DNA of 64,000 nucleotides from Neoscytalidium dimidiatum. Taxonomy: Eukaryota; Ascomycota; Dothideomycetes; Botryosphaeriales; Botryosphaeriaceae. The notes under the pieces were generated by a model that was not told where the DNA came from, ran no database searches, and was given only the letters and a program-made list of their open reading frames with translations. The stretch is taken from the NCBI GenBank assembly GCA_037367355.1, contig CM074698.1:3906001-3970000 (forward strand), written 5' to 3'. This document shows positions 12,432-25,455 of this stretch, one piece after another. How positions within the stretch are numbered: position 1 is the first letter of the stretch; every line of letters starts with the position of its first letter. Position numbers and translations under genes: made by a program.

Positions 12432-15400
12432 GGCGTGCGTAGGCCGGGGGCGCCAAAGGGGGTGACGGGTTGGCGAAGGGAGGCTGCGGCGTGAGAAGGA
12501 GGGAAGAAAACCGCGCTCCAGGCCCTTCAAGCACTAAGCGATTCCGTGTCTGCTCAACACCCAAGCCAGCAGCAGCATGACCTCCCACTCTTACTCCGCG
12601 TCTGCGCACACGCTTCCGGCTGATTCTGCGCTGGAGGTAGTTGGAAAGGTGTCGTGGAGCCGGGGTCTCGGCGGGTGAGATGCGCGCTTGCAGTACGGCC
12701 GGCTCGGTCTGCGGGCGGCGCCGAAAAGAGCGGGCGGCGGTGCGGCGGCGTGTATGGTGTCGCGAAGGATGGGATTTGCGGTCGGCGCGAGGGCGGAGGC
12801 GTGGACGGTAGGGGTGGAGGATAGAACGCGGGCGGAAGATGGTAGGAGGGTGCGAGTGAAGGAGCGGTGCGGGAGACAGGAAGACCCTTCTTCGTTACGG
12901 CATGCTCTGCGAGTTACGCGTTCGGCGCAGCGCGACCAGGGATCCGGAAAAGTGCCGCGAAGGCGAATTGTCACCGATGCTGCGGGCGCGCAGACAGAGC
13001 GTCAAGATTGAAGATGCGGCCCTCGTGAGGCTCTACAGCCGTAGCTTGAGCGACATCTCGGCCCTGCATCCTCCGACGCGGCAGGGGTCTGGAGCGAGGC
13101 CAGCACGCCGCAGGGCTCGAAAACTAAAACGAATGACCTGGTTGGCATCCGAGAAAAGCCATTGACAATTTCCTCAGGCGCGGGCAAAGGCTCCAGACAT
13201 CCAGGAGCTGGCTCTGGGTCTCTGCAGGCGCCGGGCAGCGATCGGACACCGGCATGCGGAGTGCGCTGCTCGCTTCCTTGCCTGTCTCTGCCCTCCATGT
13301 GGGTATCGCAGCCGACGGTTAGCGTCAGCTGCGCCAGGACTCAACGCACGTATCTGGCTGTTGAATCTACGTTGACTCCGGCAATTAGCATGTTAAGATT
13401 AACGCTTGATCGAGCTACCACCGCCTAGTTCAGAAACAATCTGTTCTAATCGCACCAACATCGTCATGGATGCCAACCTCGGCTATAATACCCGCATGGA
13501 ACCCACCCCCAGGTACAGCTTAGCCACAGCGACGGTCCGTATCGCTGCGCCTTCGTGGGTGTTGCATGCTCGCTGCTGAAATCCATCATTCTTGCACGAT
13601 CCATCGATCCGGAGCACCTCTACTAGGGAAAGTGACGCGGCCGGTACGGCAGAGCGCGCTGCCGAAGCGTGGAATCAAGCCAGATGCAGTCGCCGGTTCG
13701 CTTATCCGCGGCTGCGTGGTCCTCAGGCATGCACCGCATCATTGCAGCACCATAGACGTCCAGAGTCTGCCCGGCTCGTCATGAAACAGATTCACTGCGG
13801 TGTCTGCAAGTTCCATGCGCCCTTGATCTGCGCTGAGCCGAGCAATTTCCGGGTCATAGCAAAGCACAAGGTGGGACCAAGCTGCGGTATTCTGATGTGA
13901 TTCCAGCTGGCATGCATAGCTGCCTGGACAGTTGGAGCAGAACGCGGCGACTCAGGTACGGATACCACCCGCCCGTTGCGTGCTCACCTCCCGCGGCACA
14001 TGTCTACGAGATTGTTCTGCAGACTTTTTCCTTGGCCCAAACTCAGAATGCGGCGATGCAGACCAGGCCATCCGCATCGAGCTAGCAGGACTCGACAGAC
14101 AGTACGTACATGCAGCAGCTCGTTGCCAGGCCGTCGAGCGAGCGAGCGAGCGAGCTAACAGCGGCCGGCCTCTTATGGAATCGTTTGCGAGATATGGGCG
14201 CTGAATGGCTGCCCACTTGCCGTTTCAGAACGCTGGGTGTGGCAACGCCTGTCGTGCCATGTGAACGGCCGACCAGAATTTCCTGATTGGGAAAGGGACG
14301 TCCACGGCGGACAATTAAGATAGCGTCTGGTCTGTGCCGACTTCTGCCGTACTTCCAGAAGCCGAGATCGTTACCTGGTTCATGGATGAAAAGGTGTCTC
14401 TGCATGAACGGCCGCCGGGAGATCTCTGACGCTGTGGTCCAATCGTTGACCATTCGCCAGCCTGTGGCTCGGACGATCCGCCCGCGCTGTGCTCGCCTTA
14501 CAGCAGGGCAAGACTACCCTCCGCACGACGTCAGCAGGGCCAATGGCTCTCTGCGCCTGATGCGCCGGTCCAAACAGCACCGCAACAGGTGGAAAAACAG
14601 CCCTGCCGACCAGGAGCATTTAACCGGATGCAGAATGCTTTTTAGACGCCGGCGAAGCCCGTTACGGACGAGCTCGTCGTCCTCCGTGTCCGGTCGCTCT
14701 CTGACGATATTGCGCAATCTGTCCAAGCAGATGCCCCGATGCCTGCTGCGAGTCCGCGCTCGGGGTAGCACGCCCGTTGTCTGCGGCAAAAGAGCAGCCA
14801 GTCACAGCAAATGTCTCGTATCAGGTGGTACTGGTGGTGCTGGGCAGATCTTTCCCTCTAAACGGAGATCTCAAACAGCGCTCTAGCAGGCCTGGCATCC
14901 CCCAACCCCCACCCGAGACGCGACGACGGCCGGGGGGAAAAGGCAGTGAGATCTGGAGGCAGATCGCCAGGCGGGCGCGGGCCAGGAGCATCAGCGGCGC
15001 TGTCTGTGGAGGAGGAGCCCACGGCGCACGAGATGCTGCAAGGTACACGGGCGGCTCCCCAGAGTGAGGGCGGGCTGTATGGTGCTACGTGGCTCTGCAG
15101 GCTCGGCAGTTGCAATTGGGCGTGCTGGACGAGGGGATGGGGAGCCGAGTGGGCAGGCGGGCGTGGTATAAAGAACAGAAGCGCGGCGGCGCTCGCGGCA
15201 GCCAGCTGCTGGCCAGACGACTCGACGACCCCAGGACCCTCAGTCCCCCGGCTGCCAAAACGCTCCGGCGACGAAAATAGCTGCGTCGACACGACTCCGG
15301 CCGCTCTGAGCCCGCTTCGGGCAGGCGAACGGCAGGCGCAGACGGGATGCTGACGTTGGAGGCAGCAGAACCTGGTGCGCACGGCGCGGAGGCTGGACTA

Positions 15401-16164
15401 GCGGGCACGAAGAGCCCTAGTGTTGCAGAGAGGAGTCGTGAGACGCTCGCGCCAGGGGCTCCGGGGCTTGAAACTCGATAGCGACGAGCTTAAAAAAGTT
15501 TCAGTGTTTCGCGCGGTGCAGGCGGGCGGCCGATTGGACGGCGCTTGAGCCGCTCGCTCTCTGCTCTCAGCGTCCGCCCAGTGCCCACGCCTGCGCCGCT
15601 CCTGCGTCGTCGCGCATTGCCAGAAGGGGCTCCGCCTGCTCGTCGTACTAAGGCGCACCGGGCAGCGCGCGGCGAGCACAGCCGGGCCTCGTCGCCGCCG
15701 GCAGTGCTGCCAGGCCGGTGGTGGTGGTGGTGGTGGTGTTGACGAGCAGCTAATTATGCACGTCACGAAGCTGCAAGCCAGCTCCATCCATGTCTGTTTT
15801 TCCTCTGCCTGTTCTCCCAACTCTCTTCTCGTCCTTTCTCGCAGCAAGAGCTCCCAGTTCCTTCTCTGCCGCTCTGTGCGCGTCCGAGGCCGCCGCATGC
15901 AGACATGTAGCATACTCCTTTTTTGTACATCTCCACAACCACTCTACCGCACGCTCGTTTCTTCATCCGTTTCACTCACCCTCGTTTGGTCCCGTTGCTT
16001 CGAGTCCCGCCCGCGCTGCCGCCGTATCGCGCGCGCGTCTGCATCCTGCTTGTCGGCCTTGTGATCGCGTTTTACTCATTTAGTCCTGCTGCATCGACCC
16101 CCCCGTGTATGGACGCGAGACTTTTCTTTCCCCAGTCCTCCGTACCACTCCGAATTTCCTCGCC
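12432..16164. other. GC-rich divergent intergenic region
   Basis: About 3.7 kb between the start of SET2 (minus) and the start of the AT-hook gene (plus), so it must hold both promoters and probably long 5' leaders. It contains a short GAGC repeat near 14.14 kb and a GGT run near 15.72 kb. Several frames of 100-200 codons exist on both strands (for example 14287-14886 plus) but they overlap antisense frames and show no domain I recognise. Nothing else supported. Confidence 0.5.
15717..15738. repeat. GGT trinucleotide run
   Basis: Seven consecutive GGT units in the leader region upstream of the AT-hook gene. Confidence 0.85.
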
Positions 16165-17567
16165 ATGGAGCCCTCAAGGGATATCCCTTGGGCTGAGCAC
16201 GAGAAGGTGGGTGTGCGAGCCAGAGGCGCCCGCCAGCCCGCCCGCCGTCCAATTCCCCCTCGCCCACGCTGATCAGGCGCGCCCCCGCAGGTCTACCTTC
16301 TGGCCGAGATAATAAAGGCCGCGCCCGTGTCGTCGGAAACGCTCTTTCACCTCATCAGGAATGCCGGCATCCAGCCAAAGTGGCCCTCTCTGTTCGTCCG
16401 CGCACTCTCCAATTGCCTCATGGAATTCCAGCCAAAGCGGGGAGATCGCTCCCACAAGGTACCATCGCAACTCGCCACCTGCGCCCGCGCAAGCCCTCGT
16501 CGTCTCCTCTAGAAGCATCCCCGCCCATCTTATTAACGCGTCAATTCGCTCTAGGACGCTCGCTCCGCCAGTCCCAGATAGCATTCCAGGACCTTATCGC
16601 CAAATTCTCCGCCCCAGATCCCCGCGCCGGCACCGCGAGCGCGGGGCCCGTCCAGTACCACCACGCGCACCAACCGCCTCCACAGCACCAGCAGCACCAG
16701 CCGCTCTACAGCCAGCCGCCCGTCGAGATCCCGCGCAAGCGCCCGCTCGCCCCCGATGTATCCACCCCGACAGGCCGCCTGCTGCAGCCCCGCCCGCCGA
16801 ACACCTACCCGGCAGACGCGGGCGCCGCCTCCATGCTGGGGCATCACCAGGGCGCCGCCGGCGGCGGCGGCGGGCCCACGTACATAATGTCGCCGACGAT
16901 GGGCGCCGAGGGCACCAGCAAGAAGCGCCGCGGCCGTCCCACCAAAGCCGAAGCTCAAGCCCGCGCTCTCGAGGCCGCCGCGCGAGGCGAACCGTACCCG
17001 CCGCCCAAGACGGCGAAGCGCGCGTCCATGGCCTCCGCTCTCAGCAGCAGCAGCGGGGGAGGGGGAGGGGGGGCGGACGCGCCGGGCACCGGTGGCTCCA
17101 CGGGCCCTGGGACGAGGAGCCCTGGCACGCCTGGCCCCGTGGGCGGCGCTGTTGGTGGCTCCGGCGCGGCAGCAGCAACGGCAGCAGCGAGACCCGAACG
17201 CGAGCAGATGTCCGTGAGCATGATGATGACGGCGCCAGCTGGCGAGCCTGGCCCTGGTGAACTGGGCAGCGCCGAAATGGGCGAGAGAAAGAAACGCAGG
17301 CAGTCGAGCCTCGACGTGCCGGTGTCGCCGTCGGCGAAGGAAGAGGTGAGCGAGAGCGCCGGCGGCGCCGTGTCGTCGCCCACCAAGGCGGGAGCGCAGT
17401 TGCCCGAGGGGCGACGCGATACTCTATTGACGCAGGGGTCGCCCTTAGCAGTGTCTACTATCTCGTCGCCGGGCGAAGAGCGAGAACGAGAGACGCCGCG
17501 TGAAGCGAGCGAGGAGTATAGACGTCGTGCGACGCCACACTCGTTTAAAGACACCGTGGGCATCTGA
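16165..17567 (+). CDS. AT-hook, MYB-like nuclear protein (uncharacterised); frame break in exon 2
   Basis: Exon 1 is 16165-16206 (MEPSRDIPWAEHEK), then an 84-nt intron, and exon 2 opens at 16291 with VYLLAEIIKAAPVSSETLFH. This W...EHEKVYLLAEI start resembles small MYB-like helices in fungal nuclear proteins. The remainder is read in another frame up to the stop at 17567: QLPHG, then a likely 96-nt intron (16459-16554), then GRSLRQSQIAFQDLIAKF, an AT-hook KKRRGRPTKAEAQ near 16921 and a long Gly/Ser/Pro-rich tail. Between about 16381 and 16412 the two frames meet and I find no usable GT-AG junction, so either the exon structure is unusual, a base is missing in the sequence, or the gene is damaged. 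A DNA-binding role is inferred from the AT-hook. The presence of a gene is well supported, the exact protein is not. Confidence 0.7.
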
Positions 17568-19141
17568 ATGGCCAGCAGCAGCGACAGCAGGAAACCAAAC
17601 GCAATGCAGCGAAACACAGCAGGACCCGAACCAACATCGCATACCCACCTTCGTTACTACACACAATCACACCAACGCCCTCGCTTCAACCCAATCCGCA
17701 TTGAAACTCTGATATTTTATGCAGCAAGGAACGAGACGCACAGAGACGACTCTCCTATAGGCGGCAAACTCTATTTGAACAAGGAAAGCAAGTAAGCATG
17801 TTATGCAATCACGCAGGACGACAACAAATGCACAAAATCTCCCCTAACAAGAACGCTGTAACGTCGACGATAAAGGAAAGACTTCAGCATACACACACGG
17901 TTACGAAGTTACGTGGAGGATCTCTGACCTTCCAGCACGTCTTCCCATATTTCCCGTTTCAACAATTTTCGAGAGTAAAAGCGTGGGGTTTCTCTTTCTT
18001 GGTCACTCGGGAGTTTACGGATCATTTTCTGCTATCGTTTATGCGTTTCCCCCTGTGAAGCACCACCCGGTGTTTCTTACTCCTCCCAGTCTTACCACAA
18101 CATCGTTTCCTTAGGAACGTTATGCGTCGAACCCCTTTCCCCCGGTCTCAATATTCTTGTCAGACGTTCTTGCCGTTGAGCTTGTTTTATCTGCTTGTCT
18201 CTTCCTGCCTTTTATTTTCCCCAAACGTTTCAGCGGTCTACGAGCCAAAGATTCACGACTCTCCTTGGGAACGCGAACAAAAACTTCTCCTCATCTTCTT
18301 CAGGAGCATACATCATGTATAGCGGTATCTGCTCTCCTACTAGGTCGTCACCCCCTATTGGAGTGGGAAAGGCGACGGGGACAAAGTAATATGTAATCAT
18401 AGTCCATCCTCTTTTTTTTTAACGACATATCTTTTGCCTTTTCTGGGTTGGAGTTCTTCTTCACGGCTCTTCTCGCTTCTTCTCTTCCCATCCTGAAACG
18501 AGTCTCCATCTTTCTTGATGTACGGCTAAAATGGCTGCTTGACGATTCTTCTCTTGTTTTCGGACGATCTTCCTTAACTCTTCTCGAGTTCCGTGTACGA
18601 ATACAAGGGGAGGGGCTCTTTCTCATAATTGTTCCATTATTCTCCGGGGTTCTCCTCTTCTCCCTGCGGGCGGTTTCACGTCACAGTTTCAGACCTTCCC
18701 GCGTTCCCGCTATTTGACGGCCGATATAACGCACATTATACATACACAGCTGTAGATTATCCCTCATAAAAAAAAGAAACAAACGTCCGCGGTGCGAATT
18801 CGAGGAGTGAATGGGTAGGAATCTGATCATCTCGGACTTTGAACTGTCATTACGCATTAGAGCTACATTCTTGTGACGCCTCCTTGTTCAGCAATCTTTT
18901 TGCAACCGTTTTAGACTTCCGTGTAGACTTCCATGCTGACAAAAGAAGAACTAAGCCCCCCATCCTTCTAACTCCCCGAATTCCCGTTTGAGTGAAACGC
19001 CGATCCCCCTAAACTTTTTTTCTCTTCTATTAATAACCCAAAACACATGTGCCGCTAATTCCTTTCCGCATCAGAGTAGGTCATGATGGAACCGTATCCC
19101 GTATCGTATAACACTTCACACCTCACACACCACGCGCAGCT
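17568..19141. other. Convergent intergenic region
   Basis: Lies between the stop of the AT-hook gene (plus) and the stop of RCE1 (minus). The sequence is T/C-rich and less GC-rich than the coding neighbours. It carries only short frames without recognisable domains; both 3' untranslated regions must lie here. Confidence 0.5.
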
Positions 19142-20522
19142 CTACACGGCGAAAGCAGCCAACGCGTTCGGACTCTCGGTCAGCGGCCACAACAACCACC
19201 AGAAGCCGAGGGCGCCGGCAACGAGGAGGGTATAGTACGCCACCGTCCAGCCGATATGATCGCCATGGGCGGCGGGCACAACCTTGCCATCCGCCCTCTT
19301 GCCCTCGCCGTTCACGCCGGCCGGTCCAATCGGGACGGCCTCGGGGGTGGCGCCGCTGGAGCGCGGCGGGCCGACCCTGCCCCACAACCTGGGCAGGCCC
19401 ATCCAGTTGCAGAAGGCGTGGGCGACGACGGCAGCGGGCAGGCTGGCGGTGCGGACGAAGACGAAGGCGGCGAAGAAGCCGAAGAGCGAGGTGTAGGCGA
19501 ACTGGAAGAGCGAGCGCGCGACGCCGGTGGCGATGGGCGTGTGCGGGTGCGTGATGCGGAACTCGTAGAAGTGGTGCACGTGGGCGATGCCGAAGTAGAG
19601 CGGCGTCACGAAGACGGCCGTCGTGGGCGAGACGTGCGCCGACAGGTGCAGCGGGATGATGAGGGAGCGCCAGATCAGCTCTTCCGTGGTTGGGCCCTGC
19701 ATGAACGGCGCTTGGTTGGTTATTCATGGGTGTTCCTGGTGTTTTTCGACGGACGCATTGCAAGTGGCGGCCGCATTTGGAATCGTGGGGGGGTGCGGCG
19801 GAAACACTTACGGCAACGTAGTTGCGCCAGCCAATCCAACTGCTAAAGGTCTCGTTGACGTGCCTTCCCACAACCCAGTCTCTCCATTCTCCGTCCACAA
19901 TGCCATTCTCGAACAGCGGCCCGGCGAACAGCACACAAAGCAGGAGCAGCACCTTGGCGATGTCGGCGATTGAGATTGGCCACCAACCAAGGTGGTGCAG
20001 GGCGTCGAGCAGGCTATCGTGTGCGGACTGGGCGAGGATGTAGAGGGTGATCATGGTGCATACAATGCATGACGAGGTGACGGCGCGTATACGCGCGCGG
20101 ATGACGGATGGCGCGTCTCGATGGAGAGTCTGCGACGGGCGAGTGGTCTTGGACACGTAGAAGGGGGCGACGTAGATTACAGTGAAGAGAACCTGCTCGG
20201 CGTGAGGTTAGAAGAAGCTCAGCGCTGGGCGGAACGGCGCATGGCGAATGGCTAGCTGGCCGGCGCTTCGGCGAAGGTGCAGATGATACGCAACGGGCGG
20301 TGTAAGGAACTCACGGCAAGCAGGGCGGCTGATCTTGGGGTGATGGCAGGGCCGCTGGCAACTGATGAAACGAGATCTGGTTAGTCGCGGTATGCATTGC
20401 GCAGAGCGGCGGCTGCTGAAGACAGGTGGTGGGCCAGAGGGAAGCGGGCCAGCCAATGCTGTGGACGCACCGGGCTCGCCGCGACTGACGCGCAGGCGCT
20501 GGAGGAACTGGACGGGCGCCAT
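19142..20522 (-). CDS. RCE1: CAAX prenyl protease 2 (Rce1)
   Basis: Four exons: 20522-20471, 20361-20315, 20192-19812 and 19696-19142, with introns of 109, 122 and 115 nt, give 344 aa. Each join restores conserved text, for example SAALLA to VLFTVIYVAPFY and NYVA to GPTTEELIWRS. The CPBP/Abi catalytic residues are visible: E165-E166 (TTEELIWR), H199 (GIAHVHHF), and H253 with N257 (VVAHAFCNWMG), spaced as in yeast Rce1. Several membrane segments surround them. The enzyme sits in the endoplasmic reticulum membrane and removes the last three residues from prenylated CAAX proteins such as Ras and a-factor precursors. The SRDAPSVIRARI-type region (here HRDAPSVIRARIRAVT) is also typical. Identity is secure. 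Confidence 0.96.
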
Positions 20523-21682
20523 GGGAAGCGGCAGCCGCGCTCGAGGGGGAGCTGCACTACGCCGTTCGGAGAGCAGTGCAGGCGGGAGGGAGCAGTGGGA
20601 GGGCGCTGGCTGGGTCAGACAGCTCTCTGTGCATCCGCGTTCGTCATTGTCGATGTTCGGTGTCGTGGTGTGTACCGGTATTGTTGCGGGCAGGTGGCCC
20701 TTGCAGCGAATCCGCAATCGCGCGATTGCCGGAGCGAGGCGCGCCGGCCGGCCAGGACAAGCTTGGACGCCCGGGGCCTTTGTCCGGCTGGCTAACTGTG
20801 AACGGCCAGCCGATCGTCAACTTAACGACGCTCACCTCGCGACAGCCTATTTATCGTGCAGGGCTCCTCCGCCAAACATGCACGGCACACGGCATCTGGC
20901 CGCTGGCTGGTGGCCGGTGGCCGGTGGCCGCCAGCCGTTCGTGCCGCGTCGGGCAATTTGCCCGCATCGCGCCAGTCGCCAATGGACGCCCTCGAGAGTA
21001 TCGATAACCACCGCGTCTCCGTCCAATCTCGCCAACGCAGGCCTGCGCCTCTTGGGCCACCACGCGTCACCAGCGCGAGGGCGCGTTTCGCTGTCGCCGG
21101 CCAGCAGGCGACGATCTTCTGCGCTCACTCTTCGCACCGGCCCACGGCCCATTGCTCTCTACTTCTACGTCGCCCATCAGGCTGCTCATCTGGCCATTGC
21201 AATCTCAACGCCCCAAACGTTCATCTTGCGCGCGCCGCCCCGGGTCCAGCGCGCGCCACAGGCCCCAGACTGCGTGCCCGTCGGCCTCTTCCAGCGTCCG
21301 TGCCCCCCTTAGTGCGCCGTGTTGCACGCTGCAGCTGCAGGCCTGCTTGTCCCGTCGCAGCGCGCGCCGGCGCTGCTGCTGAGGCCTCCTGAATATTTAC
21401 AGCCAGACACTGCCCGCCAGCCCCAGACTTGCAAAACCTCAGACGTCGTTTCGCTCGCTCGTGCCGCCCCCAGCGCCAACTCGGCCAATTCCCTCCCTTT
21501 TGCAATGCTTTCCTAACTACAAGTCGCTCTCTGCACCTATTGCTATTCTTGCATATCTACTTTTTCCCGAGCCTTTTCAGCCGCCCCGGATTCTGCTAAT
21601 TTAATGTCTCCTCGACCCGGATCTGCGCGTGTTTTCGAAGCCTTAATCCCCAGCCCAGCGCCCTAGTAGGTAGGGAAGAGAC
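20523..21682. promoter_or_regulatory. Divergent promoter region between RCE1 and the serine-rich membrane protein gene
   Basis: About 1.16 kb, GC-rich, with small imperfect GGTGGCC repeats near 20.91 kb. Open frames on both strands overlap each other and lack recognisable domains. No gene called. Confidence 0.5.
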
Positions 21683-24355
21683 ATGTCTTCCCCGCCTACG
21701 TCCGACACCCACCCATCGTCCCCGCCGTCATCTCCACGCGCTACACGTCCCACGTCTCCTAGGTCACCGCCTCGCCGGATTCTTCACGACCAACGTCCCT
21801 CGGACACAAACTCTGCCGCCGGCGGTCCCACCATCCGGATTGTCGAGGACCCAGGCTCCCCCGTCTATGGAAAATCTCCCTATCCGTCCCAGCCGTCACA
21901 CATCCTGTCACCCTCCAATGCTCCGGGATCGCGTCAGGATGTCCTGGCCTCGCCAGTTTCAGATTCGGGACGCTCAGCCAGTCCTGGAGCAGACTCGCGA
22001 CCAAGCTCCTTTGTGCAGCGAATGGCGGCCCGCTACGAGACCCTGGCTACTAAGCCGTCGCAATCACAGCCACGCCAGTCATCCGCATCTTATCGAGCGT
22101 CGACGTCAACCACCACGTCCGATGCGGAGACTCTCAACACCCTCGCTGCACCTTTCTCTCCGGGCGAGAACCGCTTCTCACAGGGAACTACTCCGCCAAC
22201 GTCACCGCTGCCGTCATTCTCTGATCGTAAGCATGACAGCATTGGGAGTCTAGGCTTGCTCCAGGAAGAGTCGAAGCCCCCGATCGCACCAACTGTTCGC
22301 GCTGTGATTCCGTCCTCATCCACCACCGGAGATACCGCTTCCACATTTAGGCAATCTCACGACACCTCAAGACAGTCGCACGACTATTCGCAAGATCTTA
22401 CGGAGACTTCGTACGAACAATCCAACGCTTCCACACCCACCTTGACCTACCATAATAAGGATCGCCGCGGGTCCTTCGCTTCTTTTCCCTCGCGCGACCA
22501 GCCCGCCGACCGCCCTCCAACCCGGGGTAAGGAATCCGAGAGCCAACGAAGTTCGTGGGCTAGCGCCTCTGGATTCGCGCCCGATGAGAGACCACCAACT
22601 CGCGGTAGTAATATCATCCGCCACGCTCCTTCTTCTTCTTCCGAGGAACCCGAAAGGCCCCCAACAAGGGGCTCTAATAGCGTTCGGAGTTTCTCCACCA
22701 CACACACAGTAGAGAGGAGACCGTCAAGAGCAAATCTCAGAGAGGCGGCGTCGGAGCAGTCTTTCAGCAGTGGAGCACAGAGCAGCGGCCGTCCACGGTC
22801 AGCAACCAGTCCGCTCGGCACTTCGCATGAGAACCGTTCAATTGAGGAGTTCCAGGGTGGCTCTTTACTGCATTTTCCTAACCGGCCCTCGTCCTCAGGC
22901 GGGGAATGGTCCGAGTCGCGCATGCTTCCGCCTCCTCCCCCGCGTATGCCAGAGCCCGAGTCGCCCAGACGGTACAAATGGAGCCCGCCGCTTTCGACGA
23001 TCGAGTCGGTCTCGGAGCCCCGGACCGGCTCGGTGGCCAGCACACTGGCCCTCAGTGGAATGAGTCGCACGAACAGGAGGCAAACAATGGGCAGCCTGGG
23101 TTCGTCAGAGCCATGGAATTCTTCAGAGCATCGTTCTTCCGAGAGCAGGCCAGATATCCCATCTACTCCGAGCGAATTCTCAGTCATGCCTCGTCCACTG
23201 TTTTCTGGCTCAAGAGGCGGAAATGGTCAGATGGAAAGCCGGCATTCAGAGGAGGGCAACGACACCGTCGGAGAGCTACAACCTCAGCCTTTGCGCCTTC
23301 AACGTTCTGGACTGTTTCGGAGAGGTTCGAATGGGAACCTGTCCAATGACGGTCGGCCAGACACAGCAGCGTCTGATCGTAGTTCTTACACTAGCCTCTT
23401 CGTCAACACTATCCCCCAATGGGCGAGGTAAGTGTCGCACCTCAGCGCACCAATTTTAGACGTGGCTGGCTGTACTCGTCGATGAAAGCTAACCGCACCT
23501 AGGCTATACTACCGTCGCAGCGAACGCGTCTCGCTGGCCACCGACTCTTCTGATTCCCCCAGCAACAGTCCGCTACCCAGTCGTACTGCGACTATGCAAT
23601 CTGGCACCAGCCGCTCCCCCACCGAAGCAAACTTTCCAATCCACCCTATTTGGTCGCCGCGTCGTCGACCGCACCAGCGCGGCAACTCGGGATCGCCGTC
23701 CGCTCGGCAATCGCTGGAGCCGAACGTTATGCCTTACGATTCCCAGGATTCCATCACTCCCGCCCCGCCACCGAAGTCCGCGAGTCGTGCCGAGGGCACG
23801 GCCCGAACACGTGCCAATACGGCTGGAACAAGGAGTATGCCTCCTCCAACTGCCGCTGGAAGGGATTCGTTCACACCACGACTGCGGCGCGACCGCAAGA
23901 GCGTAACGCTGAGCGTTTGGACGGTCCCAAGCATTGACGAGGCGCTTGGAACTCCCGCCAACAAATACATCCTGCTTTTCACTCTCGGGTTCGTCATGCC
24001 GCTCTGCTGGATCATTGCGGCGTTTCTTCCGCTGCCAACGCGGCCCAACGAAGAGCTCGAGCGTCTTGGCGGTGAGATGACGGAGAAGAGCAAAGGCAAG
24101 GGCAAGGAACGTGCTTGGCCTGGAACGGAGCAACAACTGACCGGTGGAGTTACGCTAGGAAATGAGACTAATATCGAAGCGGGCCTGGGCCTAAACTTAA
24201 GAAATGCTACACAAGAGCACCAGCGGGATTGGGCGCAAGAGGAAAGATTATGGCTAAAGGCCAGATGGTGGAGACGGGTCAACCGGGCAATGTCGGTTGT
24301 CGGCATTGGTGTAATTGCAGCAGTTATCGTGGTCGCGGTCCTTGAGACGAAGTGA
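21683..24355 (+). CDS. Serine/proline-rich protein with two C-terminal membrane segments, unknown function
   Basis: Two exons, 21683-23427 and 23503-24355, with a 75-nt intron (GTAAGT, branch GCTAAC, acceptor ACCTAG), give 865 aa. The join restores SLFVNTIPQWAR-LYYRRSERVSL, a motif I recall from conserved fungal serine-rich proteins. The first 700 residues are low complexity: SP/TP-rich and with a repeated RPPTRG(S/K) block around 22.5-22.7 kb, presumably disordered and phosphorylated. Near the C-terminus are two hydrophobic helices, about residues 736-759 (YILLFTLGFVMPLCWIIAAF) and about 842-862 (VVGIGVIAAVIVVAV), separated by a charged loop. This suggests a membrane-anchored protein with a long cytosolic tail. 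The start is the first ATG of the frame. Function unknown. Confidence 0.85.
22494..22691 (+). repeat. Imperfect intragenic repeat encoding RPPTRG blocks
   Basis: Four encoded copies of (D/E)RPPTRG(S/K)-like text (DRPPTRGKES, ERPPTRGSNI, ERPPTRGSNS and a diverged ERRPSRAN just after) lie within the serine-rich protein gene, spaced about 20-30 codons apart. Confidence 0.7.
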
Positions 24356-25455
24356 AGAGACGTATTATCATTTCTGGGAGGCTTGAATTTTGCGGAGGAA
24401 AAATTTCTTGGCTGCATCTTCTTTCTTGATATCCTGGCTGGACTTCACGGCCTTGCTCAGTTCTTCGCAGACAAGTCCTACGACATCTACCTACCTACCA
24501 ACCAACCTACTTACCGACATACATATCTACATACATCCTTCTTACGTCCTTAATGCCGTTATGGTTCATTTCTTGTCAACTTTTTTTTTTGCTATTGGTT
24601 CTTACGTTTTGGCTCATTCGCATCGTCATTCCGTCTTGTCGCATCTGACGAAGTCGATGATAATATGACTCTCGACGGCCTTCCCAGCCATCTCATCTCC
24701 TTAGACGTACATGGAGCGTGCTTGTCACATGGGCGGTATCTGCGCATTCTTCTTTTGTGTATGCTATCCTATGCACACAGCGTAGCGGTTCCAAATGTGG
24801 ACAAACGAGGAATAGACTGGGGTTTTTGATAGCCTTTCTTTACTTCTCTTCCGTCCTCCTGACTTTCTGCTGGGAGTGATGAGTTAATGATATTTTTTTA
24901 AGAGTTTGCACGGCAGGTATTGCAGTGCTAGTATATGGTCTTCACGGACACTAGCAGTGTAGAGTGGCATAATGCGGAATCAGCAGTTCTCGAAGGAAAC
25001 ATACTTGAGTCGTCGTCAAAGTCATAAGGCGACCCGAATCTAATGGGAGACGAGGGTCATCGCCAGCACATATTACAGTTCTCTCTTTGAAAGCATTCAG
25101 TATTATCTCAACATTCAGCTAAATCTCAAATAACGAAAGTGACGTAGGGCAGGAATCTGAGACACCCATTTCCCAACAAAAAAAGGCCCCTCTGAATATA
25201 AGAAAAGCCATGGGTATCACAAACCAGACCCTAACCCCTCTCTGCGACTTTTGCCTGTGTGTTCTGCGGAAACCTAAAGATTTCCATAAAGTTCATGTAC
25301 GTAAGCATACCGCTACAATAGTCAAAGCATATATATGAGGATGACGTTGGAAATAGACCACAGGCCAAGAGTGAAAAATGAATCAATGGAGGAGTTAGTG
25401 AAAATTACGAGGATCTGTGGGTAAGATGTTAGACTTACCTGGAGAACAGATCTTC
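24356..25455. other. Convergent intergenic region; start of the AT-richer segment
   Basis: Lies between the stops of the serine-rich gene (plus) and kinase 1 (minus). It includes a CTAC-rich stretch near 24.48-24.55 kb and AT-rich sequence. Only short frames are present, and no domain is recognised. From here to about 43 kb the base composition is visibly lower in GC than in the flanks. Confidence 0.5.

Noticed and set aside
14287..14886. Plus-strand open frame of 199 codons between SET2 and the AT-hook gene
   Set aside because: Basic low-complexity text overlapped by antisense frames; no family resemblance.
16361..17260. Second long plus-strand frame overlapping the AT-hook gene
   Set aside because: Arg/Pro-rich text with no motif; the other frame has the AT-hook and the conserved SQIAFQDL segment.
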